A stretch of 64,000 nucleotides of DNA from Actinomadura graeca (GCF_019175365.1 NZ_CP059572.1:3410001-3474000), one strand, 5' to 3'. Positions 23,453 through 31,751 are shown, counted from the stretch's first letter. Made by a program: numbers and translations. The notes: generated from the letters alone by a model not told the origin.

Positions 23453-24334
23453 TTAGATGACCGGGGGTCTGCCTGTTCTGGTCATTCGCCAGGCTGTGCG
23501 CCAGGTGATGGGGCGGCGGGGGCCTGCGGGTTTGCGCCAGCCTTCGGCGAAGCCCTTGAACCACGGTTTGAGGGCGGCGGGCTTGCGTTCGCGGAGGAGG
23601 GTCATTCCTACCCAGACGGAGAGGTAGGTCAGGGCCAGGGGCCAGGGGAGGTTGCGGCGGGCCAGCCAGACGCGGTTGCGGGCGTTGTAGCGGTAGAACA
23701 TGTCGTGGCGGGTGGGCAGGACGGCCGGGTGGAACATCACGGCGGACGCGTCGTAGACGATGCGGTAGCCGGCGTTGAGGATTTGCCAGGCTAGATCGGT
23801 TTCCTCGTGGGCGTAGAAGAAGTCCTCCGGGAGGCCGCCGCCGGCGTCGAACGCGGCGCGGCGGATGGCGCAGGCGCCGCCGAGGAACGTGGTGACGGCG
23901 GACGAGCGCTCGGGGTCGCCGGCGCGCAGGCGGGGGACGTGGCGGCGTTCGCCGCGGCCGCCTTCGGGGTCGCGGACGCGGAAGGACACAACGCCGAGGT
24001 CGGGTTCGGCGGAGAAACGGTCGCGCAGGTAGGTGCCGAGGCGGGAGGAGCGGTACCAGCCGTCGTCGTCCAGGAACAGCACGACGTCGCCGCCGGACGC
24101 CTCCACGCCCCGGTTGCGGCCGCCGGGGATGCCGAGGTTCTTCGGGAGGGTGAGGGGTTTGACGCGCTCGTCGTCGAACGGGGCGGTGCCCGCGCGGTCG
24201 CCGACGGGGTCCACGCCGTTGCCGACGAGGACGACCTCCACGTCCACGTGCTCCTGCTCCAGCGCGCTGCGGACCGCGCGCGCCAGTTCCTCCGGGCGGT
24301 TGCCCATCGTGAGGACGACGACGCTGAGTTTCAC
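23453..24334 (-). CDS. Family 2 glycosyltransferase (rhamnosyltransferase-like)
   Basis: A 293-residue GT-A enzyme starting KLSVVVLTMGNRPEEL. It has the LPKNLGIPGGRNRGVEAS nucleotide-site loop, the metal motif FLDDD, GGACAIRRAAF, and the acceptor-side EDFFYAHEETDLAWQI with the ED-type catalytic acid. The C-terminus is basic and hydrophobic, with one possible membrane-associated segment (LALTYLSVWVGMTLL). GTG at 24334 overlaps the upstream stop as GTGA, fixing the start and showing coupling. It is the last gene of the six-gene minus-strand operon and ends about 60 bases from the structured repeats. It probably glycosylates the product of the CDP-alcohol transferase; the sugar is unknown. Confidence 0.85.
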   Translation of the reverse strand: MKLSVVVLTMGNRPEELARAVRSALEQEHVDVEVVLVGNGVDPVGDRAGTAPFDDERVKPLTLPKNLGIPGGRNRGVEASGGDVVLFLDDDGWYRSSRLGTYLRDRFSAEPDLGVVSFRVRDPEGGRGERRHVPRLRAGDPERSSAVTTFLGGACAIRRAAFDAGGGLPEDFFYAHEETDLAWQILNAGYRIVYDASAVMFHPAVLPTRHDMFYRYNARNRVWLARRNLPWPLALTYLSVWVGMTLLRERKPAALKPWFKGFAEGWRKPAGPRRPITWRTAWRMTRTGRPPVI

Positions 24335-25194
24335 TTCAGTCTCCGGGAGGCCAGGATGCTGACCAGGTGCAGCAGGGTCTGCAGGACGGCGACGGCGGCG
24401 ACCGCGACCATGAGGACGCGGACGGCGGCGGGGGTCTCGGTGCCGAGCACGGCGTCGAGGGCGGCCGCGGCGAGGATCAGCAGGGACAGCTCGACCGCGC
24501 CGATGATCCGGTGGAAGCGGAGCATGGACGCGGCCTGCCGGGCCAGCGCGATGCCGGTGGAGCGGGGGCGCAGCGCGCGGTCGCCGCCCGTGGGGTCGGC
24601 GGGCAGGCCCGACTTGGCGCGGGCGACGACGACGTTGTCGGTCTCCGCCTTGATGAGGGCGGCGCCGAGCGCGGCGACGAGGCCGAGCTCGGCCCAGCCG
24701 CCGTTCCTCCAGCCGCCCTGCGCGGCGAAGCCGAGGCCGATGAGGAGGGAGACCTCCGACAGGTAGTGGCCGATGCGGTCGAGGAAGACGCCGGCGACGG
24801 AGGTGCGCCGCAGGTAGCGGGCGACCTCGCCGTCCACGCAGTCGAGCAGGAGGTACACCTGGATGAGGACGGCGCCGCCGAGCGCCGTCCACAGCGCGGC
24901 GGTGCCGGAGGCGGGCAGCGACACCACGACCCCGGCGACGATGCCGCTGAGCATCATCAGGTAGGTGAGCTGGTTGGGGCTGAAGCCCAGGCGGAGGGCG
25001 ATCCACGCGAAGTACGGGGACAGGTCGCGCATGTAGAGGCGGCCCGCCCAGTGCTCCTCGTTGCGCCGGTCCTTCAGCCCGGGGGGCTGCCCGTAGCGGC
25101 GGATGTCGGCGACGCTGGCGCCCTTGCGGTGCGGACGCTGGTCGTCGCCGGGGACCTGGTGCCCGGTGATCTCAGCCTCCATGTTCCTGGACAT
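24331..25194 (-). CDS. CDP-alcohol phosphotransferase with His in place of the catalytic Asp
   Basis: A 287-residue membrane protein with about six hydrophobic segments and a soluble N-terminus of 60 residues. The family motif is D118, D121-G122, A125-R126, G135 and D139, but the fourth acidic position, normally the catalytic base, is H143 (FLDRIGHYLSE). Spacing is otherwise exact and the rest of the protein is intact, so this looks like a specialised or altered active site rather than decay. The start overlaps the upstream dehydrogenase by 23 bases from the ATG at 25194, or by 11 from the ATG at 25182; neither has an ideal ribosome site. Coupled to the glycerol-1-phosphate dehydrogenase homologue, it may use a CDP-polyol made by this operon. 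Confidence 0.82.
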   Translation of the reverse strand: MSRNMEAEITGHQVPGDDQRPHRKGASVADIRRYGQPPGLKDRRNEEHWAGRLYMRDLSPYFAWIALRLGFSPNQLTYLMMLSGIVAGVVVSLPASGTAALWTALGGAVLIQVYLLLDCVDGEVARYLRRTSVAGVFLDRIGHYLSEVSLLIGLGFAAQGGWRNGGWAELGLVAALGAALIKAETDNVVVARAKSGLPADPTGGDRALRPRSTGIALARQAASMLRFHRIIGAVELSLLILAAAALDAVLGTETPAAVRVLMVAVAAVAVLQTLLHLVSILASRRLK

Positions 25195-26245
25195 ACTCTT
25201 GCACCGCCTTGAGGGTCGCGTCCGGGTCGAGGCCGAGGTGCTCCAGGACCGTGTAGCGGCCGGGCCTGGTCTGCGGGGCGTACTGGACGGCTTCGGCGAA
25301 CTGCTCCACCGACAGCCCGATGTCGCCGGGGAAGCGGGGCAGGCCGTGCCGGGCGAGGCACGTGAGGATCTCCGCCAGGCGGTCCGCGCCCTCGCCGAGC
25401 CGGGTCGCGCGCAGGTGGTAGCAGAACGCCGCGCCGATGCCCGCGAGCTCGCCGTGGTTGGCGGTGCCCGGGTAGAGCACGTCGATGGCGTGCAGGATCT
25501 CGTGGTCGCCGCCGCTGGCGGGACGGGAGTCGCCCGCGAACGCCATCGCCATCCCCGACAGGACGAGGCCCTCGGCGAGGACGGTGAGGAACCGGTCGGA
25601 CTCGATCGACTCCGGCTGGTGCAGCAGCGCCTCGGCGGCGGTGCGGGCGACGGTGAGGGCCATCCGGTCGACGCGCTCGCCGCACTCGTCCGCGGCGAGC
25701 AGCCAGTCGTCCACGGCGGAGAAGTTGCTCACCACGTCCCCGATCCCGGCGCGGACGAGCCGCGGGGGCGCCGCCCGGACGTAGTCGAGGTCGACGACCA
25801 TCGCCAGCGGCATCACCACGCCGAAGGAGCCCTTGCCCTTCTCGTGGACGAGGGAGGCGACCGGGGAGCAGATCCCGTCGTGGGAGAGGTTCGTGGCGAC
25901 CGAGACCATCGGGATGCCCGACAGCGTCGCCGCGTACTTGGTCGCGTCGATCGTGCGGCCGCCGCCGATGCCGACGACGGCCTCGTAGGACCCGGCGCGC
26001 AGCCTGCCGGCCAGGCTGACCGCCGCGTCCACGGTGCCGCCCTCGACCTGGAAGACCTCGCAGGCCGCGAGGGAGGGCCGGACGTGCTCGGCGATCTGGT
26101 CGCCCTGGCCGGGGCCGACGGCGATGGCCACCCGGCCCTCGGTGGCGATCCGCTTGTCGGCCAGCAGGTCGCCGAGGGCGGCGACGGCGCCGCGCCTCAC
26201 GTCGATGGACAGCGGCGCGGTCAGCATCCGCGTCAGCAGGGGCAT
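25172..26245 (-). CDS. sn-glycerol-1-phosphate dehydrogenase family protein (iron-ADH/DHQS superfamily)
   Basis: A 357-residue NAD(P)-dependent dehydrogenase. The nucleotide motif GIGGGRTIDATKYAA (92-106), NLSHDGICSP (119-128), GIGDVVSNFSA (167-177), SRPASGGDHEILHAID (240-255) and ANHGELAGIG (262-271) closely follow archaeal EgsA and bacterial AraM. Predicted metal ligands are D170, H248 and H264, with the 16-residue His spacing of this superfamily. Such enzymes reduce dihydroxyacetone phosphate to glycerol-1-phosphate, the enantiomer of the usual bacterial glycerol-3-phosphate. The activity is inferred from family and a related polyol phosphate is possible. It is 70 bases behind the cytidylyltransferase-like gene and overlaps the CDP-alcohol transferase gene. 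Confidence 0.8.
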   Translation of the reverse strand: MPLLTRMLTAPLSIDVRRGAVAALGDLLADKRIATEGRVAIAVGPGQGDQIAEHVRPSLAACEVFQVEGGTVDAAVSLAGRLRAGSYEAVVGIGGGRTIDATKYAATLSGIPMVSVATNLSHDGICSPVASLVHEKGKGSFGVVMPLAMVVDLDYVRAAPPRLVRAGIGDVVSNFSAVDDWLLAADECGERVDRMALTVARTAAEALLHQPESIESDRFLTVLAEGLVLSGMAMAFAGDSRPASGGDHEILHAIDVLYPGTANHGELAGIGAAFCYHLRATRLGEGADRLAEILTCLARHGLPRFPGDIGLSVEQFAEAVQYAPQTRPGRYTVLEHLGLDPDATLKAVQEYVQEHGG

Positions 26246-26315
26246 GGGCCTCCTCGCTCGGGATCGTCGGTCGCTCGGCCGGCGGCGGGCGCCGGGGCGC
26301 GGCGCCGCGTCCGCC

Positions 26316-27059
26316 CTAGTAGCCCTTGGCGATCCGCCGGGCCTTCTCCAGGTCGTCGTGGTTGTCGACCTCGACCCAGTCGACCTCGCCGATCGGCGCG
26401 ACGGCGATGCGGCCGCCCCGGTTCACGAGCTCCTGGTACCCGTCCTCGTAGTAGAGGTCCGGGTCCCTCTCCCAGGTGGCCTTCAGGGCGTCGGCCAGCG
26501 GCTCCGCGGCCGCGGGCTCGATGAGGGTCGCGCCGATGTACTCGCCGTACGCGGTGGACGGGTCCATCAGCTTGGTGATGGTCTTCAGGCCGCCGCCGGC
26601 GTCGAGGGTGACCTTCATCTCCTCGTCGGCGAGAGTTTTCACGTTGTCCACAGCGAGGAGGATGTCCGGCCCACGAGCGGACAATAGGGTCTTCTCGACC
26701 CCGACGGGGTGGACCGTGTCGCCGTTCACCATGAGGACGCCCTTGGAAAAGTGCTCCCGAGCCAGCCACATGGAGTAGGCGTTGTTCCACTCCTCGGCCT
26801 TGTCGTTGTGGACGAGCGTGAGCGACACGCCGTACCGCTCCTCAAGCGCGGACTTGCGCTCCTCGACCGCCTCCGCGCGGTAGCCGACGACGATGACCAC
26901 GTCGGACAGCCCGACCCCGGCCATGTTGCCGAGGGCGATGTCCAGGATGGTGGTCTCGCCGTCCGCGGTCTCGCTCACGGGGACCAGGGCCTTGGGGAGG
27001 GTGTCGGTGTACGGCCGAAGCCTCCGGCCCGCGCCCGCCGCCAGCACCATGCCGATCAT
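26316..27059 (-). CDS. Sugar/alcohol-phosphate nucleotidyltransferase (LicC-like cytidylyltransferase)
   Basis: A 247-residue single-domain nucleotidyltransferase. It starts MIGMVLAAGAGRRLRPYTDTLPKALVPV, the GxGxRxxP...PK signature with K23. VNGDTVH, in the position of the metal-binding loop, and the final strand IGEVDWVEVDNHDDLEKAR are as in LicC-type and GlmU-type enzymes. There is no left-handed beta-helix or other extra domain. The ATG at 27059 overlaps the preceding stop as ATGA, so the start is firm. In context it probably activates a phosphorylated alcohol with CTP for the CDP-alcohol transferase two genes downstream, with the dehydrogenase supplying the substrate. Nucleotide and substrate are inference. 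Confidence 0.78.
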   Translation of the reverse strand: MIGMVLAAGAGRRLRPYTDTLPKALVPVSETADGETTILDIALGNMAGVGLSDVVIVVGYRAEAVEERKSALEERYGVSLTLVHNDKAEEWNNAYSMWLAREHFSKGVLMVNGDTVHPVGVEKTLLSARGPDILLAVDNVKTLADEEMKVTLDAGGGLKTITKLMDPSTAYGEYIGATLIEPAAAEPLADALKATWERDPDLYYEDGYQELVNRGGRIAVAPIGEVDWVEVDNHDDLEKARRIAKGY

Positions 27060-27697
27060 GCTTCCTCTTCCTCCAGGTCGACCATCACGCCGCTGCCGTG
27101 TCCGGTCCGCGCCCACGCGGTGACGCCCTCGCCCGCGAACAACACACCAAGGTAGGCGGCGAGCGCAGCGTACGCGAACGGGAGGAGCCCGCAGAGGCCC
27201 GCGAGGGCCGCAAGGAGCATCCGGCCCTCCCAGCCGAGTCCGGCGCGGAGGGCCCACGCCTGCGGACGCAGTCCCAGGCGGGAGCGGTACACGGTGTCGT
27301 GGTGGTGGAACGCGAGGACCGCGATCAGCACGTAGACGAGCGGTGCCGAAACTCCCTGCGCAAACCCCAACACGGCGAGGTAACCATACTCGATCCCGCG
27401 GATTATGGGCGGTACGAGCCGGTCCATCGGCCCGGTGTGCGGGTGCGCGGAGGCGGGCCCGGCCAGCAGCAGGACGACGGCGGGCGCGCACAGCGCCGGG
27501 GCGGGGGCGCCGGTGGTCCCGGCGGCGGTGAGCCCGCAGGCGGCGGCCGCGGCGAGGACGACGCCGGGCAGCGGCGGGAGCGTCCCGCCGGCGAGCCGTC
27601 CGAGCGCGGCCGACAGCGGGCCGTCGTCGCGGCAGGTGCGCGCGGGTCCGGGCGGGACGGGCGCGCGGCGCGCGGGGAGGTTCACCGCGCCCCTCAC
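27056..27697 (-). CDS. Membrane protein resembling the C-terminal part of DUF5941 proteins
   Basis: A 213-residue protein with about five hydrophobic segments. After a basic Pro/Arg-rich start come GVVLAAAAACGLTAAG, ALCAPAVVLLLAG, then IRGIEYGYLAVLGFA, PLVYVLIAVLAFHHHDTVYRSR and a final pair of helices ending in a cytosolic EEEE tail. The FHHHDTVYR loop looks conserved and could be catalytic or metal-binding. From memory, streptomycete DUF5941 proteins fuse such a domain to an N-terminal CDP-alcohol transferase domain; here the two are separate frames. GTG at 27697 overlaps the upstream stop (GTGA) and its own stop overlaps the next start (ATGA), so coupling is tight on both sides. Function unknown. 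Confidence 0.65.
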   Translation of the reverse strand: MRGAVNLPARRAPVPPGPARTCRDDGPLSAALGRLAGGTLPPLPGVVLAAAAACGLTAAGTTGAPAPALCAPAVVLLLAGPASAHPHTGPMDRLVPPIIRGIEYGYLAVLGFAQGVSAPLVYVLIAVLAFHHHDTVYRSRLGLRPQAWALRAGLGWEGRMLLAALAGLCGLLPFAYAALAAYLGVLFAGEGVTAWARTGHGSGVMVDLEEEEA

Positions 27698-29160
27698 CGT
27701 GCCGCCACCCTCAGCAGCTGACCTGCGGGGACGAGCACGGCGGCGGCCGCCCCCCAGGCGATCAGCGCGATGAACGCGACCCGGGCGTCGGCGGCGGCCG
27801 CGGTGACGGCGACCAGCGCGCAGCGCTCCCCCTCCGGCAGCGCGGCGGCCTCGCGGGCGCGGCGCAGGCACGCCCGGCCGGGGCCGGTGCCCGCGTCCGC
27901 CCCGCCGGGACGGACGGTCAGCGCGAGCGCGGCCACCGCGAGCGGCCACACATTCCCGGCGTGGACGGCGCCGCCCGGCGCCGCGACTCCGGCGCCGATC
28001 GCGAGCCCGGCGTACACGGCGGACTCCTTGACGGGCAGCGACATCGCGTCGAGCCAGGCGCCGAACGCCGGGCGGCGGGCGTGCCGCACGAGCCGTCCGT
28101 CGGCGCGGCCGAGGACGAACGAGAGGCACAGCAGGAACGCGCCCGCGATCATCCCGGGGCGGGTGCCGTCCGAGAACCACACCGCGGCCAGCGCCGCGAC
28201 GCCCGCCGACAGGCCGGTGACGGTGTTGGGCGTGAGGCGCCACCAGGCCGTCCAGCGGGTCAGGTGCGGTGTACAGGCGTCGGCGGCGCAGGCGACGACG
28301 CCCCCGTCGCGTCCGGCGGCGGCACCCGCGCGCCCTACGAACACACCGGGCCGCCCTGGTCTCCCGTCGGCCTCCTCGGTGACGGCGCGCGACTCCTGCT
28401 CGTTCCCGGCGCGCGCGCAGACCGACCGCCCGGCGTCGCAGGACGCGACAGGCACACCCGCGCGGACGAGCGCGGCGAGCAGCAACTCCCCCGCCTCCGC
28501 AGGACGGGGGGACTCCGCGTCGAGGGTGCCCGGGGTCTCCAGGAGCGCGGCGAGCCCGTCGGCCAGATCGGCGAGGACGGCCGCGCGCGGCCCGTCGACA
28601 CGCAGGGCGCCCGGTGAGGCCGCGTCGGCGCCGCCCGGTCGCTGGGACGGGGTGCCGGCCGCGACGATCCGGCCGCCGTCCAGCCGGACGGGGGCCAGCC
28701 CGTACCCGTCCGGACGGGCGGGAACGGTGAGCGCCGCCGCGGGGGCCGCGTCCCGCATCAGGCGGCGCAGCGGCCCGCCGCCCACCACGAGGTCGCCGGG
28801 CAGCACCGCCACGGGGCCGTGCGCCGCCCGCGCGAGCCGGGCGATCTCGCGCAGGTCGCCGGCGACGTCCTCGCACTCGATGACGTCGTGGCCGTCCTTG
28901 CGGAGCGCAGGGGCGAGTCCGGGCCGGGTGACGACATGCCGTTCCGGTCGCCTGTGGAGGGACGGCTCCCCGCGTCCCACGGAACAACCCGGTCCCTTGT
29001 CAGGGGACGACCCCCCACGACCCGGTACGTTGAGCGTGTCCAGCCGCCGGCACAGGCGGGTCAGCAGGGTGGGCGCCTCCGGGCCGCCGCCGCAGGGCAG
29101 CGCGGCCGTGGGGGTGGTGTCGGCGGCGCACCCGGTCGCGATGATCAGCACCCTGGTCAT
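27694..29160 (-). CDS. Nucleotidyltransferase-like / degenerate CDP-alcohol transferase protein
   Basis: A 488-residue protein, first gene of the operon. Residues about 1-230 loosely resemble a nucleotidyltransferase (RVLIIATG, VAVLPGDLVVGGGPLRRLM). Residues about 295-485 resemble a CDP-alcohol phosphotransferase membrane domain (TRWTAWWRLTPNTVTGLSAG), but its signature is badly eroded. The first Asp is G351, the AR dipeptide is VR, the spacer is one residue short, and the fourth Asp is L375; only D354 and D371 remain. Catalysis by this domain is doubtful. The middle is low-complexity and contains several scattered cysteines. The ATG at 29160 follows GGAGGCG. Third-position GC bias is normal, so it is still translated. 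A structural or regulatory partner of the active enzyme is possible. Confidence 0.62.
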   Translation of the reverse strand: MTRVLIIATGCAADTTPTAALPCGGGPEAPTLLTRLCRRLDTLNVPGRGGSSPDKGPGCSVGRGEPSLHRRPERHVVTRPGLAPALRKDGHDVIECEDVAGDLREIARLARAAHGPVAVLPGDLVVGGGPLRRLMRDAAPAAALTVPARPDGYGLAPVRLDGGRIVAAGTPSQRPGGADAASPGALRVDGPRAAVLADLADGLAALLETPGTLDAESPRPAEAGELLLAALVRAGVPVASCDAGRSVCARAGNEQESRAVTEEADGRPGRPGVFVGRAGAAAGRDGGVVACAADACTPHLTRWTAWWRLTPNTVTGLSAGVAALAAVWFSDGTRPGMIAGAFLLCLSFVLGRADGRLVRHARRPAFGAWLDAMSLPVKESAVYAGLAIGAGVAAPGGAVHAGNVWPLAVAALALTVRPGGADAGTGPGRACLRRAREAAALPEGERCALVAVTAAAADARVAFIALIAWGAAAAVLVPAGQLLRVAAR

Positions 29161-29246
29161 CGGCGCCTCCGGGCCTGGTCGGGGCAGTGTGGCAACGTGC
29201 ACAGCGTAATGGTTCGATGACTCCGGGTAGCGGAGAACGGGGAGAG

Positions 29247-29990
29247 ATGGCGACGCGCACGGTGGCGGTGGTGCTCGCGGGCGGGATCGGCGCGCGGCTG
29301 GGCGCCGGGCGCCCGAAGCAGCTCGTCGAGGTGGGCGGGCGCACCATCCTGGCGCGGGCGGTGGCGGCGTTCGACGCGCATCCGGCCGTGGACGAGGTCG
29401 TCGTCGTGATGGCGGCGGCGCACCTGCGGGAGGCCGCGGCCGCCGCCGCGCCGTTCCGCCGGGTGAGCGCCGTCGTGGCGGGCGGCGACACGCGCACCGC
29501 CTCGACGGCCGCGGCGCTGCGCGTCCTGGAGGGCCACGCGGACGAGGTCCGCGTGCTGTTCCACGACGCCGCGCGCCCGTTCGTCGGCGCCGCGGTGATC
29601 GACCGGGTCGTGGACGCGCTGGACGGGCACGAGGCCGTCGCGGTGGGCGTCCCCGCGTCCGACACGATCGTGGTGGTCGAGGACGGCCTGGTCGTCTCGA
29701 TGCCGCCCCGGGAGACGATGAGCCGGTTCCAGACGCCGCAGGGGTTCAGGCTCGGGACCGTCCGCCGGGCCTACGCGCTGGCCCTCGCCGACCCGGACCT
29801 GCGCGCCACCGACGACTGCGGCGTCGTGCACCGCTACCTGCCGGACGTGCCGATCCGGGTGGTCGCGGGCGACGAGCGCAACCTCAAGGTCACGCGGCCG
29901 CTGGACGTCGTCGTCGCCGAGCACCTGGCCGCCGCCGGCGACGCCGCGGGCGATGCGGCCGCCGACACCGTCACGGAGGACTTGACGTGA
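29247..29990 (+). CDS. IspD/TarI-family cytidylyltransferase
   Basis: A 247-residue nucleotidyltransferase that joins CTP to a polyol phosphate. AVVLAGGIGARLGAGRPKQL, the VVAGGDTRTAST loop, FHDAARPFV, GVPASDTIVVV, RFQTPQGFRLG, ATDDCGVVH and GDERNLKVTRPLD are all family motifs. IspD makes CDP-methylerythritol and TarI-type enzymes make CDP-ribitol. No ispF or other isoprenoid gene is nearby while envelope-polymer genes surround it, so a polyol-phosphate role is favoured, but isoprenoid IspD is not excluded. The ATG at 29247 follows GGGGAGAG. It is divergent from the six-gene operon (86 bases between starts), and its stop overlaps the GDPD start as GTGA. Confidence 0.8.
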   Translation: MATRTVAVVLAGGIGARLGAGRPKQLVEVGGRTILARAVAAFDAHPAVDEVVVVMAAAHLREAAAAAAPFRRVSAVVAGGDTRTASTAAALRVLEGHADEVRVLFHDAARPFVGAAVIDRVVDALDGHEAVAVGVPASDTIVVVEDGLVVSMPPRETMSRFQTPQGFRLGTVRRAYALALADPDLRATDDCGVVHRYLPDVPIRVVAGDERNLKVTRPLDVVVAEHLAAAGDAAGDAAADTVTEDLT

Positions 29991-30739
29991 TCTTCGAGGA
30001 CACCCCGGCCGTCATCGGCCACCGCGGCTACGGCGCCGGTGCCCCGGTGCCGCCGGGGGCGGGCCCGGCCGTCGCCGAGAACACGCTGCCGTCCCTGTTC
30101 GCCGCCGTCGGCGCCGGCCTGTCGTGGGTCGAGATCGACGTGACGCGCACCGCCGACGACGACCTCGTCCTGCGGCACGACCCCACCGTCCCCGACGGCG
30201 GCCACGTGGTCGACCTGCCCGCGACCGCCAGCGGCCTGCCGCGGCTCCAGGAGGTGTTCGCCGAGCTTCCCGCCGACGTCGCGGTGGACGTGGACGTCAA
30301 GACCGTCCTGGACGACGCGGTGGACGAGCCGTCCCGGCGGACCGGGGCGCTGCTGCTGCCGGTGCTCAAGCGCGAGGCGCGCCGCCGCCGGCTGCTGGTG
30401 ACCTCGTTCGACCCGTCGCTGCTGGTCTTCCTGCGCGAGGAACTGCCGGGCGTCCCGCTGGGGCTGCTGACCTGGCTGCGGTTCCCGCTGTGGCACGCGG
30501 TCCCGGCGGCGGCGGGCCTGGACCTCCAGGCCGTCGCCGTGCACACAGGCTCCTGCGGCTTCGAGCATCCCGACACGCGGCTGCGCCCGCTGGAGCGCTG
30601 CGTGGACGTGGCGCACAAGGCGGGCCTGGACGTCATCGCCTGGTGCCCGACGGCCGAGCGCGCACCGGCCTACGCGGCGGCCGGGTTCGACGCGATGGTC
30701 GTCAACGACATCCCCGGCGTGCTCGCCGCCGTCCGCTAG
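29987..30739 (+). CDS. Glycerophosphodiester phosphodiesterase family protein
   Basis: A 250-residue TIM-barrel phosphodiesterase without signal peptide, so probably cytosolic. Catalytic and metal residues are visible: H12-R13 (GHRGYG), E31-N32 (AENTLPS), E49 and D51 (VEIDVT), and H64 (RHDPTV). The late VIAWCPTAERA and MVNDIPG strands also fit. The family cleaves glycerophosphodiesters to glycerol phosphate plus an alcohol. Here it may recycle polymer fragments or act on the CDP-alcohol pathway product. GTG at 29987 forms a GTGA overlap with the cytidylyltransferase stop, so the pair is translated together. It ends about 60 bases from a convergent membrane-protein gene. Confidence 0.86.
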   Translation: MIFEDTPAVIGHRGYGAGAPVPPGAGPAVAENTLPSLFAAVGAGLSWVEIDVTRTADDDLVLRHDPTVPDGGHVVDLPATASGLPRLQEVFAELPADVAVDVDVKTVLDDAVDEPSRRTGALLLPVLKREARRRRLLVTSFDPSLLVFLREELPGVPLGLLTWLRFPLWHAVPAAAGLDLQAVAVHTGSCGFEHPDTRLRPLERCVDVAHKAGLDVIAWCPTAERAPAYAAAGFDAMVVNDIPGVLAAVR

Positions 30740-30799
30740 TCCGGCGCACCGCTCGACCGTCTCGGACCGCCTCGGCTGTCTCGGACGGCCCGGCGCGGG

Positions 30800-31657
30800 T
30801 CAGGAGCGGCCGCCTCCGCCGCGCAGGTCGTCGCCGCCGTACATCTGCGTCCACTCGCCGACGCCCTCGTCGGCGCCGCTCGCCTGCGGCCGCCTGTCCG
30901 AACCCGCCGGAGGGCCCGATGGCGGGCTCGCAGGAGGGCCGGCCTGAGGCGAGTGGGACCCCGCCGCGGGCAGCGGGGCGAACGGGCTCGCCGACGCCCC
31001 CGGAGACGCCGGTGCCCCTGGAGGGGCCGGTGAGCCCGGAGCGGGACCGTACTGGCCCGGCGGCGGCCACGGGACGTTCTGGCCGGGCGGAGGGGCCTGG
31101 CCGGGGAGCGGGGGCGCGCCCCCGGGGCGCGCGGCGCCCACAGGGCCCCCCGGCGGCGGGCCCAGCGGCGCGGGCGGCGGCGACCCGAAGCGCGGTGCGG
31201 CACCGGCGGCGCGGGTGGCGGCGCGGGCCTGCCAGCGGGACGGCACCAGGGACGCCGCGACGAGCAGGACCCCGATCACGAGGAAGACCCCGTTGGGGCC
31301 GAGCGTGATGTAGCCGATCACGAGCCTGTCCGGGAACGGGTCCTTCGCGGTGTGCACCACCGTCCAGTGCGGCGCCAGCACCCACAGGGCGCCGACGGCG
31401 GTGAACGTCGCGCCGGGGACGAGCGAGGCCATCGGCGAGAGCCGCGACCCCACCGTCAGGCCGAGCGCGACCGCGATCCCGATCAGGAGCACCGCGCCGA
31501 TCCACTTGTCGCCGCCCCCGGCCGACGACCCGAGCACGGCGGCGCCGCGCGTCGCGCGCCCGAGCCGCTGCGTCCCGTAGGTCAGCAGCCCCGCGGCCAC
31601 CGGGGTCACGATCAGGCCGATCACCACGCCTAGCGCGTGGCGAGCACCGTTGGACAT
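30800..31657 (-). CDS. Four-helix membrane protein with proline-rich cytosolic tail
   Basis: A 285-residue protein. Residues 1-145 hold four hydrophobic segments (ALGVVIGLIVTPVAAGLL, WIGAVLLIGIAVALGLTVG, LVPGATFTAVGALWVLA, GVFLVIGVLLVAASLV). The rest is a disordered Gly/Pro/Ala tail with PPPG and PAPPGAPAS runs, ending in an acidic/Gly segment. I do not recognise a functional family; the layout is common among uncharacterised actinobacterial membrane proteins. The ATG at 31657 follows AAGGGGTGG, better supported than the upstream in-frame ATG at 31684. It is transcribed towards the GDPD gene and, on the other side, lies about 95 bases upstream of the end of the membrane GT2 on the same strand. 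Confidence 0.65.
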   Translation of the reverse strand: MSNGARHALGVVIGLIVTPVAAGLLTYGTQRLGRATRGAAVLGSSAGGGDKWIGAVLLIGIAVALGLTVGSRLSPMASLVPGATFTAVGALWVLAPHWTVVHTAKDPFPDRLVIGYITLGPNGVFLVIGVLLVAASLVPSRWQARAATRAAGAAPRFGSPPPAPLGPPPGGPVGAARPGGAPPLPGQAPPPGQNVPWPPPGQYGPAPGSPAPPGAPASPGASASPFAPLPAAGSHSPQAGPPASPPSGPPAGSDRRPQASGADEGVGEWTQMYGGDDLRGGGGRS

Positions 31658-31751
31658 GGGCCACCCCTTCTCGGCCGGCGGCACGTTCCCGCCAACCTAA
31701 CCCTCAGACGTGCCTGGGCGCACGGGGGTTCACGTCCGGCCGGAGTGCCCG

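Noticed and set aside
23183..23794. A 203-codon frame across the repeats and into the GT2 antisense
   Set aside because: It translates the structured repeat (phrases like LRDQLLASSQLPSDAIA) and antisense DNA; it is a typical false call produced by this repeat family.
29247..29990. Firm assignment as isoprenoid IspD
   Set aside because: Motifs are shared with polyol-phosphate cytidylyltransferases and no isoprenoid gene is adjacent, so a specific symbol was not given.
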